The position numbers and the translations under genes are program-made. This document shows, piece after piece, positions 51,411 through 61,329 of a DNA stretch of 64,000 bases; position 1 is the stretch's first letter; the number at the start of each line of letters is the position of its first letter. The DNA comes from Candidatus Poribacteria bacterium (GTDB lineage Bacteria; Poribacteria; WGA-4E; WGA-3G): contig JAPOQK010000024.1 of the NCBI GenBank assembly GCA_026710795.1, forward strand, positions 1 to 64,000. The letters are read 5' to 3'. The notes below the pieces were generated by a model. That model saw only the letters and a list, made by a program, of their open reading frames with translations, did not search any database and was not told the DNA's origin.

Positions 51411-53933
51411 ATGAAAAAAACACCACTTTTAATCATCAATATTTTATTTCTTTTAACCGTCTTTCTACCAAGTGTCTTTGCTCAAGATTGGACACGTTGG
51501 GATTTACCTGAAGGTGCAAAAATGCGTCTTGGCAAGGGTGGTGTAGAAAATATAACCTTCTCATCAGATAATAATAGGATGATAGTTGAAAGTACCATAG
51601 GTATTTGGATATATGATGCACATACGGGTGTTGAATTAGACCTAATTGCTGAAAGTCCAGACAACATTCTCGGAGTAAGTCCGGATGCCAGCCTTTATGT
51701 TACATCGGATGAAAACAACATAGTCCAATTGCGAGACCTGACTGATAAAAGTGTTAAAGTAACCCTAAATGGTGAAACAGAGGAAATTTACCATATCGCA
51801 TTTTGTCCAGATATGCAGATGCTTGCGGGGACAAGTGAGGAAGATATTCATCTTTGGGATCTCACCACAGGAGAACATAATGCAACTCTCAAAGGACATA
51901 CGAAATGGGTAGGTGCTATTGCCTTCAGTCCGGATAACTCAACCCTTGCCAGTAAAAGTTCAGATGGCACACTACGACTGTGGGATGTTGCCACTGCTAC
52001 ACACAAAGATACTTTATCCGAGTATGCAAGCGGAATCCGTTATCTTATATTCAGTCCAGACGGGAAAACACTCATAAGTGGTGATACATACGACGACGAC
52101 GTACAAGTATGGGATCTTGACACCGGGCAAAGGAAATATGAAATTGATACACTATCCATGAATTCTATAGACTTAAGTAGGGATGGCAAAACACTCGCAA
52201 TCGGTGGTCAAAATGGATTACATCTGTGGGATATTGCCACAGGTACACACATAGCTGAACTCGGAGCATATCTGGGTAGAATAAGCTCTGTTGCTTTCAG
52301 TCCTGATGGTCGTACACTCGCGAGTGGTGGAAGTGACGAACTGTATTTGTATGATGTTACAAGCGGTGAACGAAAGAAGTCTATTACTGGACATACAACA
52401 TCAGTATTTGGAATGGCAATCAGTCCTGATGGAAACACCCTCGCAACATCTACAAGAGAAAAAATACATCTATGGGATCCTAACACCGGTGAATACAAAC
52501 GGTTGATCTTTGGAGGACATTGGTCATCATATATTGATTTAGCATTTAGTCCTGATGGAAATACGCTTGTAAGTCAGGAAATATCGCGCCTTCTCTTATG
52601 GGACGTCGAAAGTGCTACACACATTGTCACTCTCTCAAGGTTTGGTGGATCACCACGACAAGGTGGAGGAAGCATTACTTGGGGATCTTCATCCATTGCC
52701 TTTAGTCCTGATGGGAAATTACTTTTTTGGGGAAATAGATATTCCACAGCAATCCATGTATGGTATGGCGGTAGAACACAAAAAACTGCACTTATCGGAC
52801 ACACAGAAGGCATCAATTCTATCACCCTAAATCATGATGGTAGTAGCCTTGCCAGTGCAAGTAATGACCAGACGGTCCGTTTGTGGGATGTTGCAACTGA
52901 AACAAATATATCAACTTTCACCGGACATACAGGGAAAGTGTTTAGTGTTGCATTTCACCCAAAAGATAACATCATAGCAAGCAGTGGTGAGGATAATACA
53001 ATTATATTATGGGATATAGCAACGGGGGAACCGAGAACCATAGATACTGAATATACCGATGGAGTAGGTTCAATCCGTTTCAGTGTTGATGGAAGAACAC
53101 TTGTTAGTAGAGGTACAGACTATTGGGATGACAATACCGTACAGATTCGGGATGTGGCAACGGGGGAATTAATATCCATCCTTACAGGACATACGTCTGG
53201 TACATATAATATTGCCTTTAGTCCTGATGGTAAAACACTTGCCAGTGCAAGTTCGGACGGAACAGTCCTGTTATGGGATTACACCCCATATTTAGATACC
53301 ACAGAGGAACCAGTACAACTCGCTGAAGATGTGAATCATGATGGCACAGTAGACATACAAGATCTAATTCATGTTGCTACACATTATGGACAGATCGGAG
53401 ATGAAAATGCAGCTGATGTGAATGGTGACGGTATTGTCAATATCGCAGATATTTTGTTAGTGGCTGCTGCACTCGAAAATGGAAACGCTGCTCCCTCAAA
53501 ATATATGCATTCTATAGAATTACTCACTGCAGCAGAAGTGAAACAGTGGTTAGATCAATCACGGCTAATCTTCAATAAGACACCTATTTATCAGAAAGGT
53601 ATTGCCAAACTTGAACAGTTATTGACTCAGTTAACACCAAGAGAAACTGTGCTGCTAACTAACTATCCGAATCCTTTCAATCCTGAAACGTGGATACCTT
53701 ATAAGTTGGCAAAACCGGCTAACGTTATGTTCCACATCTATTCATCTGATGGACAATTAGTACGAACACTAAAGTTAGGACATCAAAATGCTGGTGTCTA
53801 TCAGGACAGGACACATGCAGCATATTGGGACGGTAAAAACGAATTCGGAGAACATGTTGCCAGCGGGATCTATTTTTATACAATGACTGCCGGGAATTGG
53901 ACAGCAACGAACCGAATGGTGATAAGAAAATAG
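51411..53933 (+). CDS. WD40 + dockerin + sorting-domain protein (type A2)
   Basis: QDWTRWDLPEGAKMRLGKG identical to A1; WYGGRTQKTALIGH; DVNHDGTVDIQDL/DVNGDGIVNIADI; NYPNPFNPETWIPYKL. Confidence 0.93.
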   Translation: MKKTPLLIINILFLLTVFLPSVFAQDWTRWDLPEGAKMRLGKGGVENITFSSDNNRMIVESTIGIWIYDAHTGVELDLIAESPDNILGVSPDASLYVTSDENNIVQLRDLTDKSVKVTLNGETEEIYHIAFCPDMQMLAGTSEEDIHLWDLTTGEHNATLKGHTKWVGAIAFSPDNSTLASKSSDGTLRLWDVATATHKDTLSEYASGIRYLIFSPDGKTLISGDTYDDDVQVWDLDTGQRKYEIDTLSMNSIDLSRDGKTLAIGGQNGLHLWDIATGTHIAELGAYLGRISSVAFSPDGRTLASGGSDELYLYDVTSGERKKSITGHTTSVFGMAISPDGNTLATSTREKIHLWDPNTGEYKRLIFGGHWSSYIDLAFSPDGNTLVSQEISRLLLWDVESATHIVTLSRFGGSPRQGGGSITWGSSSIAFSPDGKLLFWGNRYSTAIHVWYGGRTQKTALIGHTEGINSITLNHDGSSLASASNDQTVRLWDVATETNISTFTGHTGKVFSVAFHPKDNIIASSGEDNTIILWDIATGEPRTIDTEYTDGVGSIRFSVDGRTLVSRGTDYWDDNTVQIRDVATGELISILTGHTSGTYNIAFSPDGKTLASASSDGTVLLWDYTPYLDTTEEPVQLAEDVNHDGTVDIQDLIHVATHYGQIGDENAADVNGDGIVNIADILLVAAALENGNAAPSKYMHSIELLTAAEVKQWLDQSRLIFNKTPIYQKGIAKLEQLLTQLTPRETVLLTNYPNPFNPETWIPYKLAKPANVMFHIYSSDGQLVRTLKLGHQNAGVYQDRTHAAYWDGKNEFGEHVASGIYFYTMTAGNWTATNRMVIRK

Positions 53934-53945
53934 GAGACTAAATTG

Positions 53946-56495
53946 ATGAAAACTATGCGACTTTCGGTTTATATTTTAATGTTTTGTATTCTATATTCAC
54001 CAAATACATTTGCACAAGATTATACACAATGGGCGTTGCCAGCGGGGGCAAAAATGCGTCTTGGGAAAGGTGTTATCTATGGAAATATAACCTTTTCTCC
54101 AGATAGTTCTCTGCTCGCAGTTGCCAGTACTATTGGAGTCTGGTTATACAATGGACACACAGGCAAAGAGCAAAATCTGCTCACTAACAATTCCAATTAT
54201 GTGTCAAGTGTAGCATTCAGTCCTGATGGGAACACGCTTGCAAGTTGTAGTGGAAACGAATTCTATCTATGGGATGTTGAAACAGGTAAAATCAAACTTG
54301 GCATTTCGGCACACCTGAAATATATCACAAATATAAGATTCAATCCAAATGGAAAGATTCTTGCTACATGCAGTAAGTACTATAGAGACGGAACAGTCAA
54401 GTTGTGGGATGTGTCAACAGGAGAACTAATAACAACAATAATTGCGCATGAAGATGGTATTGAAACCATCGACTTCAGTCCAGATGGAACCTTTCTCGTT
54501 AGTGTTGGTGAGGATGAGGAAGACTGGACGATGAAATTTTGGGATGTTGAAACTGGTGAACTAAAGACAACTTATATATTAGAAAATAGTAGGAACGTCT
54601 TTCAGCCGAATATCACATTCAGTCCAGACAGTAACACTATAGCAATATGCGGTGGATGGACCAACAAAACGGTCCAATTATGGGATGTGGCTGCTGGAAC
54701 ACTGAAAACCAACCTTCAGGGACACACGGATAGTGTTCATAATATTGCGTTTAGTCCCGATAGCCGCACACTTGCAAGTGGAAGTGATGACCGAACGGTA
54801 TGTCTATGGGACGTTTCTACAGGGAGTTATAAGACTACACTCATAGCACATACTGACGACATCGTGAGTCTTGCATATAGTCCAGATGGAAATACGATCG
54901 CGAGTGGAAGTTCCGATGGAACAATCGTTTTGTGGGATGCAATGAATCTACAACCCAGAGCTACAATTACTGAACATGTCACATGGATTAATGAGATTGA
55001 TTTTAGTCCAGATGGACGTACTATAGTAAGTGGAGGTGAGGATAAATTGGTGCGTCTGTGGGATACATCCTCAGGTAAAAACATCAAAAACTTCGCAGGA
55101 CATATAGCACCTGTTGAATCTGTTGCGTTTAGTACGGATGGAGATACCATAGCAAGCGCAAGTAGTCATATAAATGAAAACTTTTGGTTCGCGGATGACT
55201 ATACGGTAAGGTTATGGGATGCTGTCTCTGGCACACAAGAATCAATCCTATTTGGACATGATCGGCAAGTCTATTTTGTTGACTATAGTCCTGATGGACG
55301 CTATCTCATAAGTTGTGGGGATGATGAAAGGGCGATACTTTGGGATGCGGCAACAGGATTTCCTCTATGGACGATTGATATAGGTCAGAATCAGGCATCA
55401 ATTGCTGCTTTTACACCAGATGGACGTACACTCGCTATCAGAGATGGAACAAAGGTTCGTTTGTTAGATATAACCAATAGACAATCCATAGCAGCGATTA
55501 CCGGATATTCGGTTGGGAATAGTAACATTGTGTTCAGTCCTGATGGAAAAACGCTCACGACAGTTATATCCGAAACCGAGGTGCTTTTTTGGGATATTGC
55601 CACAGGTGAGGAAAAAACAATCCAAACACAACATTATGGTAGAGTTGTTACTCTTGCATATAGTCCAGATGGAGAAACACTCGTGACCGCAACAACACGA
55701 GGAAACGAACCGATGCAGTTTTGGGATCCAATCAGTGGCAAACTCAAAATGAGGTTGGTAGGCATGCCAACTGGCATATATAGTCTAAAGTTTAGTGCTG
55801 ATGGTAACACTTTTGCGACATTAGATAGAGGTGGGACAATCCTTTTGTGGGATTACGCTAACATTGCTAATTCGATAAGACTTAAAGCGGATGTTAACGG
55901 AGATGGAGTTGTTGATGTGCAGGATTTGGTGTCAGTTGCCACAAACTTCGGACAGACAGGTCCAAATGATGCCGATGTAAATGGTGACGGAATAGTTGAT
56001 ATTGCTGATCTTTTGATAGTTGCTGGCGCATTAGATGATGATGCCGCTGCTCCTTTAGCATTGAATCAAGATATGAAACACTTCCCCTCAAGAACTGATG
56101 TACAGAAATGGCTTACCGATGCGCAGCAATTGGATATATTGGATACAACTTCACAGAAAGGTATCCGTTTTCTTGAACAACTTTTGCTTGCACTAACACC
56201 AGAAAAAACAACACTTCTCCCAAACTATCCAAACCCTTTCAATCCAGAGACTTGGATACCGTATCAATTATCAGAGGCAGCGGATGTTTCGCTCCAAATC
56301 TATTCATCTGGTGGACAGTTGATTCGTTCCTTCAATATAGGTCATCGATCTGCGGGGCTTTACCAAAGTCAAGGACGCGCAGCATATTGGGATGGAAAGA
56401 ATGAATTAGGAGAACCTGTTGCAAGTGGTGTCTATTTCTATATCCTAACAGCGGGACAGTTTGCTGCAACACGAAAAATGTTGATAAGAAAATGA
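53946..56495 (+). CDS. WD40 + dockerin + sorting-domain protein (type B2)
   Basis: MKTMRLSV...QDYTQWALPAGAKMRLGKG; C-terminus nearly identical to B1. Confidence 0.93.
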   Translation: MKTMRLSVYILMFCILYSPNTFAQDYTQWALPAGAKMRLGKGVIYGNITFSPDSSLLAVASTIGVWLYNGHTGKEQNLLTNNSNYVSSVAFSPDGNTLASCSGNEFYLWDVETGKIKLGISAHLKYITNIRFNPNGKILATCSKYYRDGTVKLWDVSTGELITTIIAHEDGIETIDFSPDGTFLVSVGEDEEDWTMKFWDVETGELKTTYILENSRNVFQPNITFSPDSNTIAICGGWTNKTVQLWDVAAGTLKTNLQGHTDSVHNIAFSPDSRTLASGSDDRTVCLWDVSTGSYKTTLIAHTDDIVSLAYSPDGNTIASGSSDGTIVLWDAMNLQPRATITEHVTWINEIDFSPDGRTIVSGGEDKLVRLWDTSSGKNIKNFAGHIAPVESVAFSTDGDTIASASSHINENFWFADDYTVRLWDAVSGTQESILFGHDRQVYFVDYSPDGRYLISCGDDERAILWDAATGFPLWTIDIGQNQASIAAFTPDGRTLAIRDGTKVRLLDITNRQSIAAITGYSVGNSNIVFSPDGKTLTTVISETEVLFWDIATGEEKTIQTQHYGRVVTLAYSPDGETLVTATTRGNEPMQFWDPISGKLKMRLVGMPTGIYSLKFSADGNTFATLDRGGTILLWDYANIANSIRLKADVNGDGVVDVQDLVSVATNFGQTGPNDADVNGDGIVDIADLLIVAGALDDDAAAPLALNQDMKHFPSRTDVQKWLTDAQQLDILDTTSQKGIRFLEQLLLALTPEKTTLLPNYPNPFNPETWIPYQLSEAADVSLQIYSSGGQLIRSFNIGHRSAGLYQSQGRAAYWDGKNELGEPVASGVYFYILTAGQFAATRKMLIRK

Positions 56496-56513
56496 TTTGT
56501 AATTCATTTATTG

Positions 56514-56540
56514 AAGGGCAGACATAATGTTGCCCTTTTT
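56514..56540 (+). terminator. Rho-independent terminator after the WD40 dockerin array
   Basis: AAGGGCA...TGCCCTTTTT. Confidence 0.7.
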
Positions 56541-56610
56541 AATTGAAAGTTGACATTTCATCCTCTCTGTGACATACTTAAAAACGTATTACCGTAGAGG
56601 ATGTATCCAC

Positions 56611-57197
56611 ATGAAAAAGTCCCTATTTCCTGTTTTATTAGTATTTATACCATTTCTAATATTTATTGTCCCATTACTGGATTCAACCATTGTGATTGAT
56701 TGGAAATCTTTCTTCTGTAGGAGCGACCTCCCGGTCGTGACCAGTAAATCAACGGTATGAATGCCATTAAGGCATTCACCGGGTCGCTCCTTCAAGTAGT
56801 CCTCAGCAAATGGCACTTTATTTATTACAAAGGGTATAACATTCAGTCCAGATGGAAAAATACTTGCAGGCGGGTGTGATAAAGTATGGAATGAGAGATG
56901 AATGCAATCTATATGTGGGATGTAGGAACGGATAAACCCAAGCATATCCTAAAGGGACATAAAGGAGGTGTCAATAGTGTTGTATTCAATCCAGATGGTC
57001 AAACACTTGCAAGTGGAAGCGCAGATAACACTATCCGTCTTTGGGATGTTACTGGAAAACACATGCGGACATTCAAGGGACATACAGGAAATGTCAATAG
57101 TGTTGCCTTCAGTAAAGATGGGAGAACACTCGTAAGCGGTAGTGAGGATGGTACAATCCTATTATGGAACATCACCTCTACTGATAGTACAAAATAG
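56611..57197 (+). pseudogene. Disrupted WD40 gene (signal peptide start, MITE insertion, frameshift, residual blades)
   Basis: ATGAAAAAGTCCCTATTTCCTGTTTTATTAGTATTTA then MITE; TFSPDGKILAGGCDKVWNER*; then blades MWDVGTDKPKHILKGHKGGVNSVVFNPDGQTLASGS...LLWNITSTDSTK*. Confidence 0.8.
56646..56838. mobile_element. MITE-like element family 2, copy C (~193 bp) inside a WD40 pseudogene
   Basis: TATACCATTTCTAATATTTATTGTCCCATTAC ... AAATGGCACTTTATTTATTACAAAGGGTATA. Confidence 0.8.
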
Positions 57198-57210
57198 TAG
57201 ACATTAGCAC

Positions 57211-57924
57211 TTATTGCAAAGTACCTACCAATTCCGTGAAATCTTCCACCGTCACATCAGGTTGAAACTGTGTATTCTCGTAAGGTAAATTGTAGCGATT
57301 GACAAACGCACCACGATAACCACACGCCCGCGCACCCATGATGTCAAACGAATTGGCAGATACCATCAAGCATTCACTAACTTCAAGATCCAGTTTCCCC
57401 GCTGCACCCCGATAGACAGCAGGATGCGGTTTAAACGCACCAACAGACGTAACCGAAATTACATTATCAAAATCCCACTCAACCCGTTGTGTAACAAGAT
57501 ATTCCAAAAACTCAGGATCCCCGTTTGATAACACAACTAACTGAAATTTTGATTGAAGCCGATCAAGTGCATGTAACACTTCAGGAAAGGGAGATAGATG
57601 TTGCCAACCTTGCATAAACTCTTTTACCGTATCGGAAGAAGCATCAATCAGGTTTCGTTTGAGGGTGTAATGCAGTGCACGTCTTACAGTTTCCAGATAA
57701 CCACTATGTCCAAGCATCATTATCGTATCTTGATACTGCTCAATTCGCTGTCTGTATCTCCACTGTTCCCAAAATTCATCTGCTGATACATTAATAATAT
57801 CACGGGTATCTAACGATTTTTGGATGAACGGCGTAAGGCTACCACCTAAATCCAATATTGTCCCGAAAAGGTCAAAAGTAAGTGCTTTTGTGTTTGCGAA
57901 ATTCGTCATGTCAATCCTTATCAT
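57211..57924 (-). CDS. HAD-superfamily hydrolase, haloacid dehalogenase type II
   Basis: KALTFDLFGTILDLGGS, QLVVLSNGDPEFLEYLV, GAFKPHPAVYRGAAGKL, VSANSFDIMGARACGYRGAFVNR. Confidence 0.9.
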   Translation of the reverse strand: MIRIDMTNFANTKALTFDLFGTILDLGGSLTPFIQKSLDTRDIINVSADEFWEQWRYRQRIEQYQDTIMMLGHSGYLETVRRALHYTLKRNLIDASSDTVKEFMQGWQHLSPFPEVLHALDRLQSKFQLVVLSNGDPEFLEYLVTQRVEWDFDNVISVTSVGAFKPHPAVYRGAAGKLDLEVSECLMVSANSFDIMGARACGYRGAFVNRYNLPYENTQFQPDVTVEDFTELVGTLQ

Positions 57925-57947
57925 ATTACATCCAAAATGGTAGTCTT

Positions 57948-58039
57948 TGTAGGTCGGAGCGAACTTGTGACCTCCGACACGTATTATTTATTTCATTGGG
58001 GTTCACATGTCGGAGGTCGCAAACTCGCTCCGACCTACA
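57948..58039. repeat. Long near-perfect palindrome (REP/BIME-like)
   Basis: TGTAGGTCGGAGCGAACTTGTGACCTCCGACA ... TGTCGGAGGTCGCAAACTCGCTCCGACCTACA. Confidence 0.85.
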
Positions 58040-58064
58040 AGAGACTCCAACACTAAATTGACAG

Positions 58065-59093
58065 CTATGATTTTACCGCAACTGTTTTACCAGTTGCCAT
58101 TGCCTCAAATGCAGCGTCAATAACGCGCATCTGATTTATGCAGCTTTCGGGTGAGATCCGGTGAGGTTGTCCTGTTTCCAAACATTCGCACATGTGCTCA
58201 AGTTGCATTGCAAACTGATTAACAGGATCAATATCAATCACTTTACGACCATCTCTGTTCTGTAGAACAATATTAACCGGAGAACCTCCATTATTCCACG
58301 CGGCATCAATTCTAAGCATGCCACCTAAACCTGCCATTTCAGCATACTGACCACCAGCACAATTAAAACCTGTAGAAATCTGTGCAGTCTTTTCACCGGG
58401 GAATTCTAATAATAGATATGAACCATCGTCCACTTCTAATCCCGCTTGAGACACACCAGATACCCGAAGCGGTTCAGCACCAAACATAAACCGCGCATGG
58501 TGGATATTGTAGCACGCCAAATCGTAGATACTACCACCACCTTTTGCTTTGTTAAATCGCCAGTTCGCTTCAGGTTTACGGGATTCAGGACCGCCGCCAC
58601 CGCCACCTGTACAGAAGGTGCTGCGGAGTGTCATAAACTCACCAATTGCACCAGAATCCACTAACTCCTTCGCTTTGATATGCATAGGATGGTGGCGAAA
58701 CTTAAACGCTTCTGCAACAAGAATATCGTTCTCCAAGGCAGCACCAACGAATGCCTCTGCTTCTGCTGCTGTTGATGTGAACGGTTTTTCACACAATATC
58801 GCTTTAACCTGACGGGATTCGGATATTTGTATACCTACCTTTGAGTGAAACGCACCCCACGTGCAGATGACTGCAATATCCAAATCTTCTGATTCTAACA
58901 TTTCATCTAAGGAGAGATAACGATTCTCCTCCGGAACATTGAATTGCTCACCGAAGCCTTTTAATGCACCTTCTGACACATCATGAATTGCTGCCAACTC
59001 AACACTCGGAGCATGCTGACAGGCACCACCATGGGCACGAGCAATTCCGCCTGTCCCAACCAAACCGACTTGGTATTTTCCATTTTTTGGCAT
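58065..59093 (-). CDS. Gfo/Idh/MocA family oxidoreductase
   Basis: VGLVGTGGIARAHGGACQH, VKAILCEKPFTSTAAEAEAFV, GGGSIYDLACYNIHHARFMFG. Confidence 0.93.
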   Translation of the reverse strand: MPKNGKYQVGLVGTGGIARAHGGACQHAPSVELAAIHDVSEGALKGFGEQFNVPEENRYLSLDEMLESEDLDIAVICTWGAFHSKVGIQISESRQVKAILCEKPFTSTAAEAEAFVGAALENDILVAEAFKFRHHPMHIKAKELVDSGAIGEFMTLRSTFCTGGGGGGPESRKPEANWRFNKAKGGGSIYDLACYNIHHARFMFGAEPLRVSGVSQAGLEVDDGSYLLLEFPGEKTAQISTGFNCAGGQYAEMAGLGGMLRIDAAWNNGGSPVNIVLQNRDGRKVIDIDPVNQFAMQLEHMCECLETGQPHRISPESCINQMRVIDAAFEAMATGKTVAVKS

Positions 59094-59115
59094 ATCTGTT
59101 CCTCACTAATATAGA

Positions 59116-59859
59116 TTATTGGGGTTCTGATGTTAATGTATAACCGTTTTTAACTATTGCCTCTCGTAAAAAATCAAAAGGAAGTTCACAAGGTTCTTCA
59201 ACTCTCTTCCAACGTTCTACTGCCTCTGGTCGCACAATTATTCGTCCTAATGAAAAACCTAAAAATGATTCAAGACGTTTGAGTGTTTCTTCCTGTTTAA
59301 GCACAAAATCCTCAAAACGGATTTGGATAATATGTTTAGGTATGGGTGTTGCTTTCATCAATTGATATTGATAATACCAAGAAATTGCACGTCTTTCGTA
59401 TATATCATCTGTCTGTTGATAATCAATACCAAAGTCGCGTAAATTATCCGTTTTGTGGCTACCAAGGATACAATCTCTCGGATCACGAATCCAATGTATG
59501 TATCGAATATCGGGAAACATACGCACTATCCAAGGATATACGAGCGTTGTCTCAGGTATCTTCCATCCTTTGTATGCTGATGTGTCTTTCATCACATCAG
59601 CAAGATAAGTGTTGATAAGTTGTTTAAACTCAGGGTCAATCGGCATCGTAAACAGAGGATCGAAATTCCAAGTTAATCCACCTTTCCATTTGACATATTT
59701 TGCCAACACTCGGCAGGCATCGTACATTGCAAATGGGGGGATCTTATCGCCAGATGGATTTAGTTGGCTGCCCATATAAACGCCACTGGCATACAACGTA
59801 TGTGAAATAGCTCGTGTGCCAGAATGCCCGCGACCAATTACTGTGATTAAGGTTTCCAT
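59116..59859 (-). CDS. Sulfotransferase family protein
   Basis: N-terminal GRGHSGTRAISHTL P-loop-like motif; YIHWIRDPRDCILGSH 3'-PB-like; IQIRFEDFVLKQEETLKRLESFLGF. Confidence 0.85.
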   Translation of the reverse strand: METLITVIGRGHSGTRAISHTLYASGVYMGSQLNPSGDKIPPFAMYDACRVLAKYVKWKGGLTWNFDPLFTMPIDPEFKQLINTYLADVMKDTSAYKGWKIPETTLVYPWIVRMFPDIRYIHWIRDPRDCILGSHKTDNLRDFGIDYQQTDDIYERRAISWYYQYQLMKATPIPKHIIQIRFEDFVLKQEETLKRLESFLGFSLGRIIVRPEAVERWKRVEEPCELPFDFLREAIVKNGYTLTSEPQ

Positions 59860-60104
59860 ATATTTTTTGACCTAAAACGAACATAGAAATAACTTGCTTA
59901 TTACGGAAATTAATGATAATAATTATAGAAGTTCATTGTGCTGAACGAATCTTATCCTCGTTTTTACTTATGTAAGATAACAAGATGGTGCTGCCGTCAG
60001 CATAAGTTTTTTCATTTTAACAGAAATCTAAAACTAAGAAAAGGTATTTTTGACATTAGAAAAGGAGTATGTATGCTCCTATACCGAAAAAAGGAATATT
60101 ATAT

Positions 60105-61262
60105 ATGCAGAAATCAGCGGTTAAATTATGTTTTATTTTCTCAATGTTGTTAATAATTGTCGGATGTGATAATGTCCAAAAAGTGCTTACACCCAAACCT
60201 GAACCGTCTGTGAAGATCGGTTTTATCGTTGCTGGGGAAAGAGTCACCTATCCGAATGGGGCACAGTTAGCAGTGGATGAAAAAAACCAACAAGGTGGAC
60301 TATTTGGCATGCAGGTTGAATTAATTGGTCATATTAATTCCGAGGCAATTTTGGATACCTCTGTACAATTGACTGAGTCGTTGATTGTTGAAGATGGAAT
60401 TGTTGCGTTGATTGGTCCAAACCGATCCTCACATGCTGCAGTGGTAGGTCCTGTAGCGCAAAAACATCAGATACCTATGGTTACCACAACTGCTACGAAC
60501 CCTAATGTTACCCAAGCTGGTGATTTCGTTTTCATGGCATCCTTCACCGATAGTTTTCAAGGTGCTGTAATGGCACAATTTGCCAAAATGGAACTCGGTA
60601 TCTCAACCGCTGCAATTGTAACACGAAGTGGCGACCTATACACCGAGGGAATATCTGAATTCTTCTCTTCTAATTTTCTCGGACTGGGTGGAAATGTAGT
60701 TTCCCATTTATTCTTTGAAGGTGGTACGGACGATTTCACAGAACAGTTAACGCAGATCGCTGAAATGAAACCAGATGTGCTTTTTACTGCAGGTTTCGCA
60801 CAAGATATTGTCAATATAACTCAACAGGCACGCGCAATTCCTTTGGTAAATTCAAATGGTGAACCAACAGTTTTCCTTGGAGCAGATTCATGGGACAGTG
60901 AACTCGTTTTTGGCGACGAAAATGCCGAAGTTGAAGGAAGCTACTTTAGTGGACACTTCTCACCAGAGACAAATGAACCGATGGCACGCGCTTTTGTGGA
61001 AACTTATGAAGCAATCTACGAATCTACACCAACTGGGGGAGTTGCTGTGAGTTACGATGCTGTAAAACTACTTTTTGAAGCGATTGAACGGGCTGGAAGC
61101 TTAGAAGCGGATGCTATACGCGATCAACTTGCTGCGACAGAAAGCTATATCGGTGCGACAAGTATTGCAAGGTATAACGAAAACCGTCATCCTACGAAAA
61201 GTGCAGTCATATTCACCATCAAAGACGGTAAAAAGCAATTTTATCAACAGATTGATCCATAA
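60105..61262 (+). CDS. ABC transporter substrate-binding lipoprotein (branched-chain amino acid/LivK type)
   Basis: Lipobox LLIIVGCDN; KIGFIVAGERVTYPNGAQLAVDEKNQQGGLFGMQVELIGH; ALIGPNRSSHAAVVGPVAQKHQIPMVTTTATNP. Confidence 0.9.
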   Translation: MQKSAVKLCFIFSMLLIIVGCDNVQKVLTPKPEPSVKIGFIVAGERVTYPNGAQLAVDEKNQQGGLFGMQVELIGHINSEAILDTSVQLTESLIVEDGIVALIGPNRSSHAAVVGPVAQKHQIPMVTTTATNPNVTQAGDFVFMASFTDSFQGAVMAQFAKMELGISTAAIVTRSGDLYTEGISEFFSSNFLGLGGNVVSHLFFEGGTDDFTEQLTQIAEMKPDVLFTAGFAQDIVNITQQARAIPLVNSNGEPTVFLGADSWDSELVFGDENAEVEGSYFSGHFSPETNEPMARAFVETYEAIYESTPTGGVAVSYDAVKLLFEAIERAGSLEADAIRDQLAATESYIGATSIARYNENRHPTKSAVIFTIKDGKKQFYQQIDP

Positions 61263-61329
61263 ATGTAGCAGGCATAATCCGTATGCCGTTATCTATGGTG
61301 ATTTTTGAAATTAATTGGACATTTTACAT

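Noticed and set aside
20546-57197. WD40 arrays as a CRISPR array or non-coding tandem repeat
   Set aside because: The repeats are ~126 bp coding units in open frames with signal peptides; no 25-40 bp direct repeats with unique spacers were seen.
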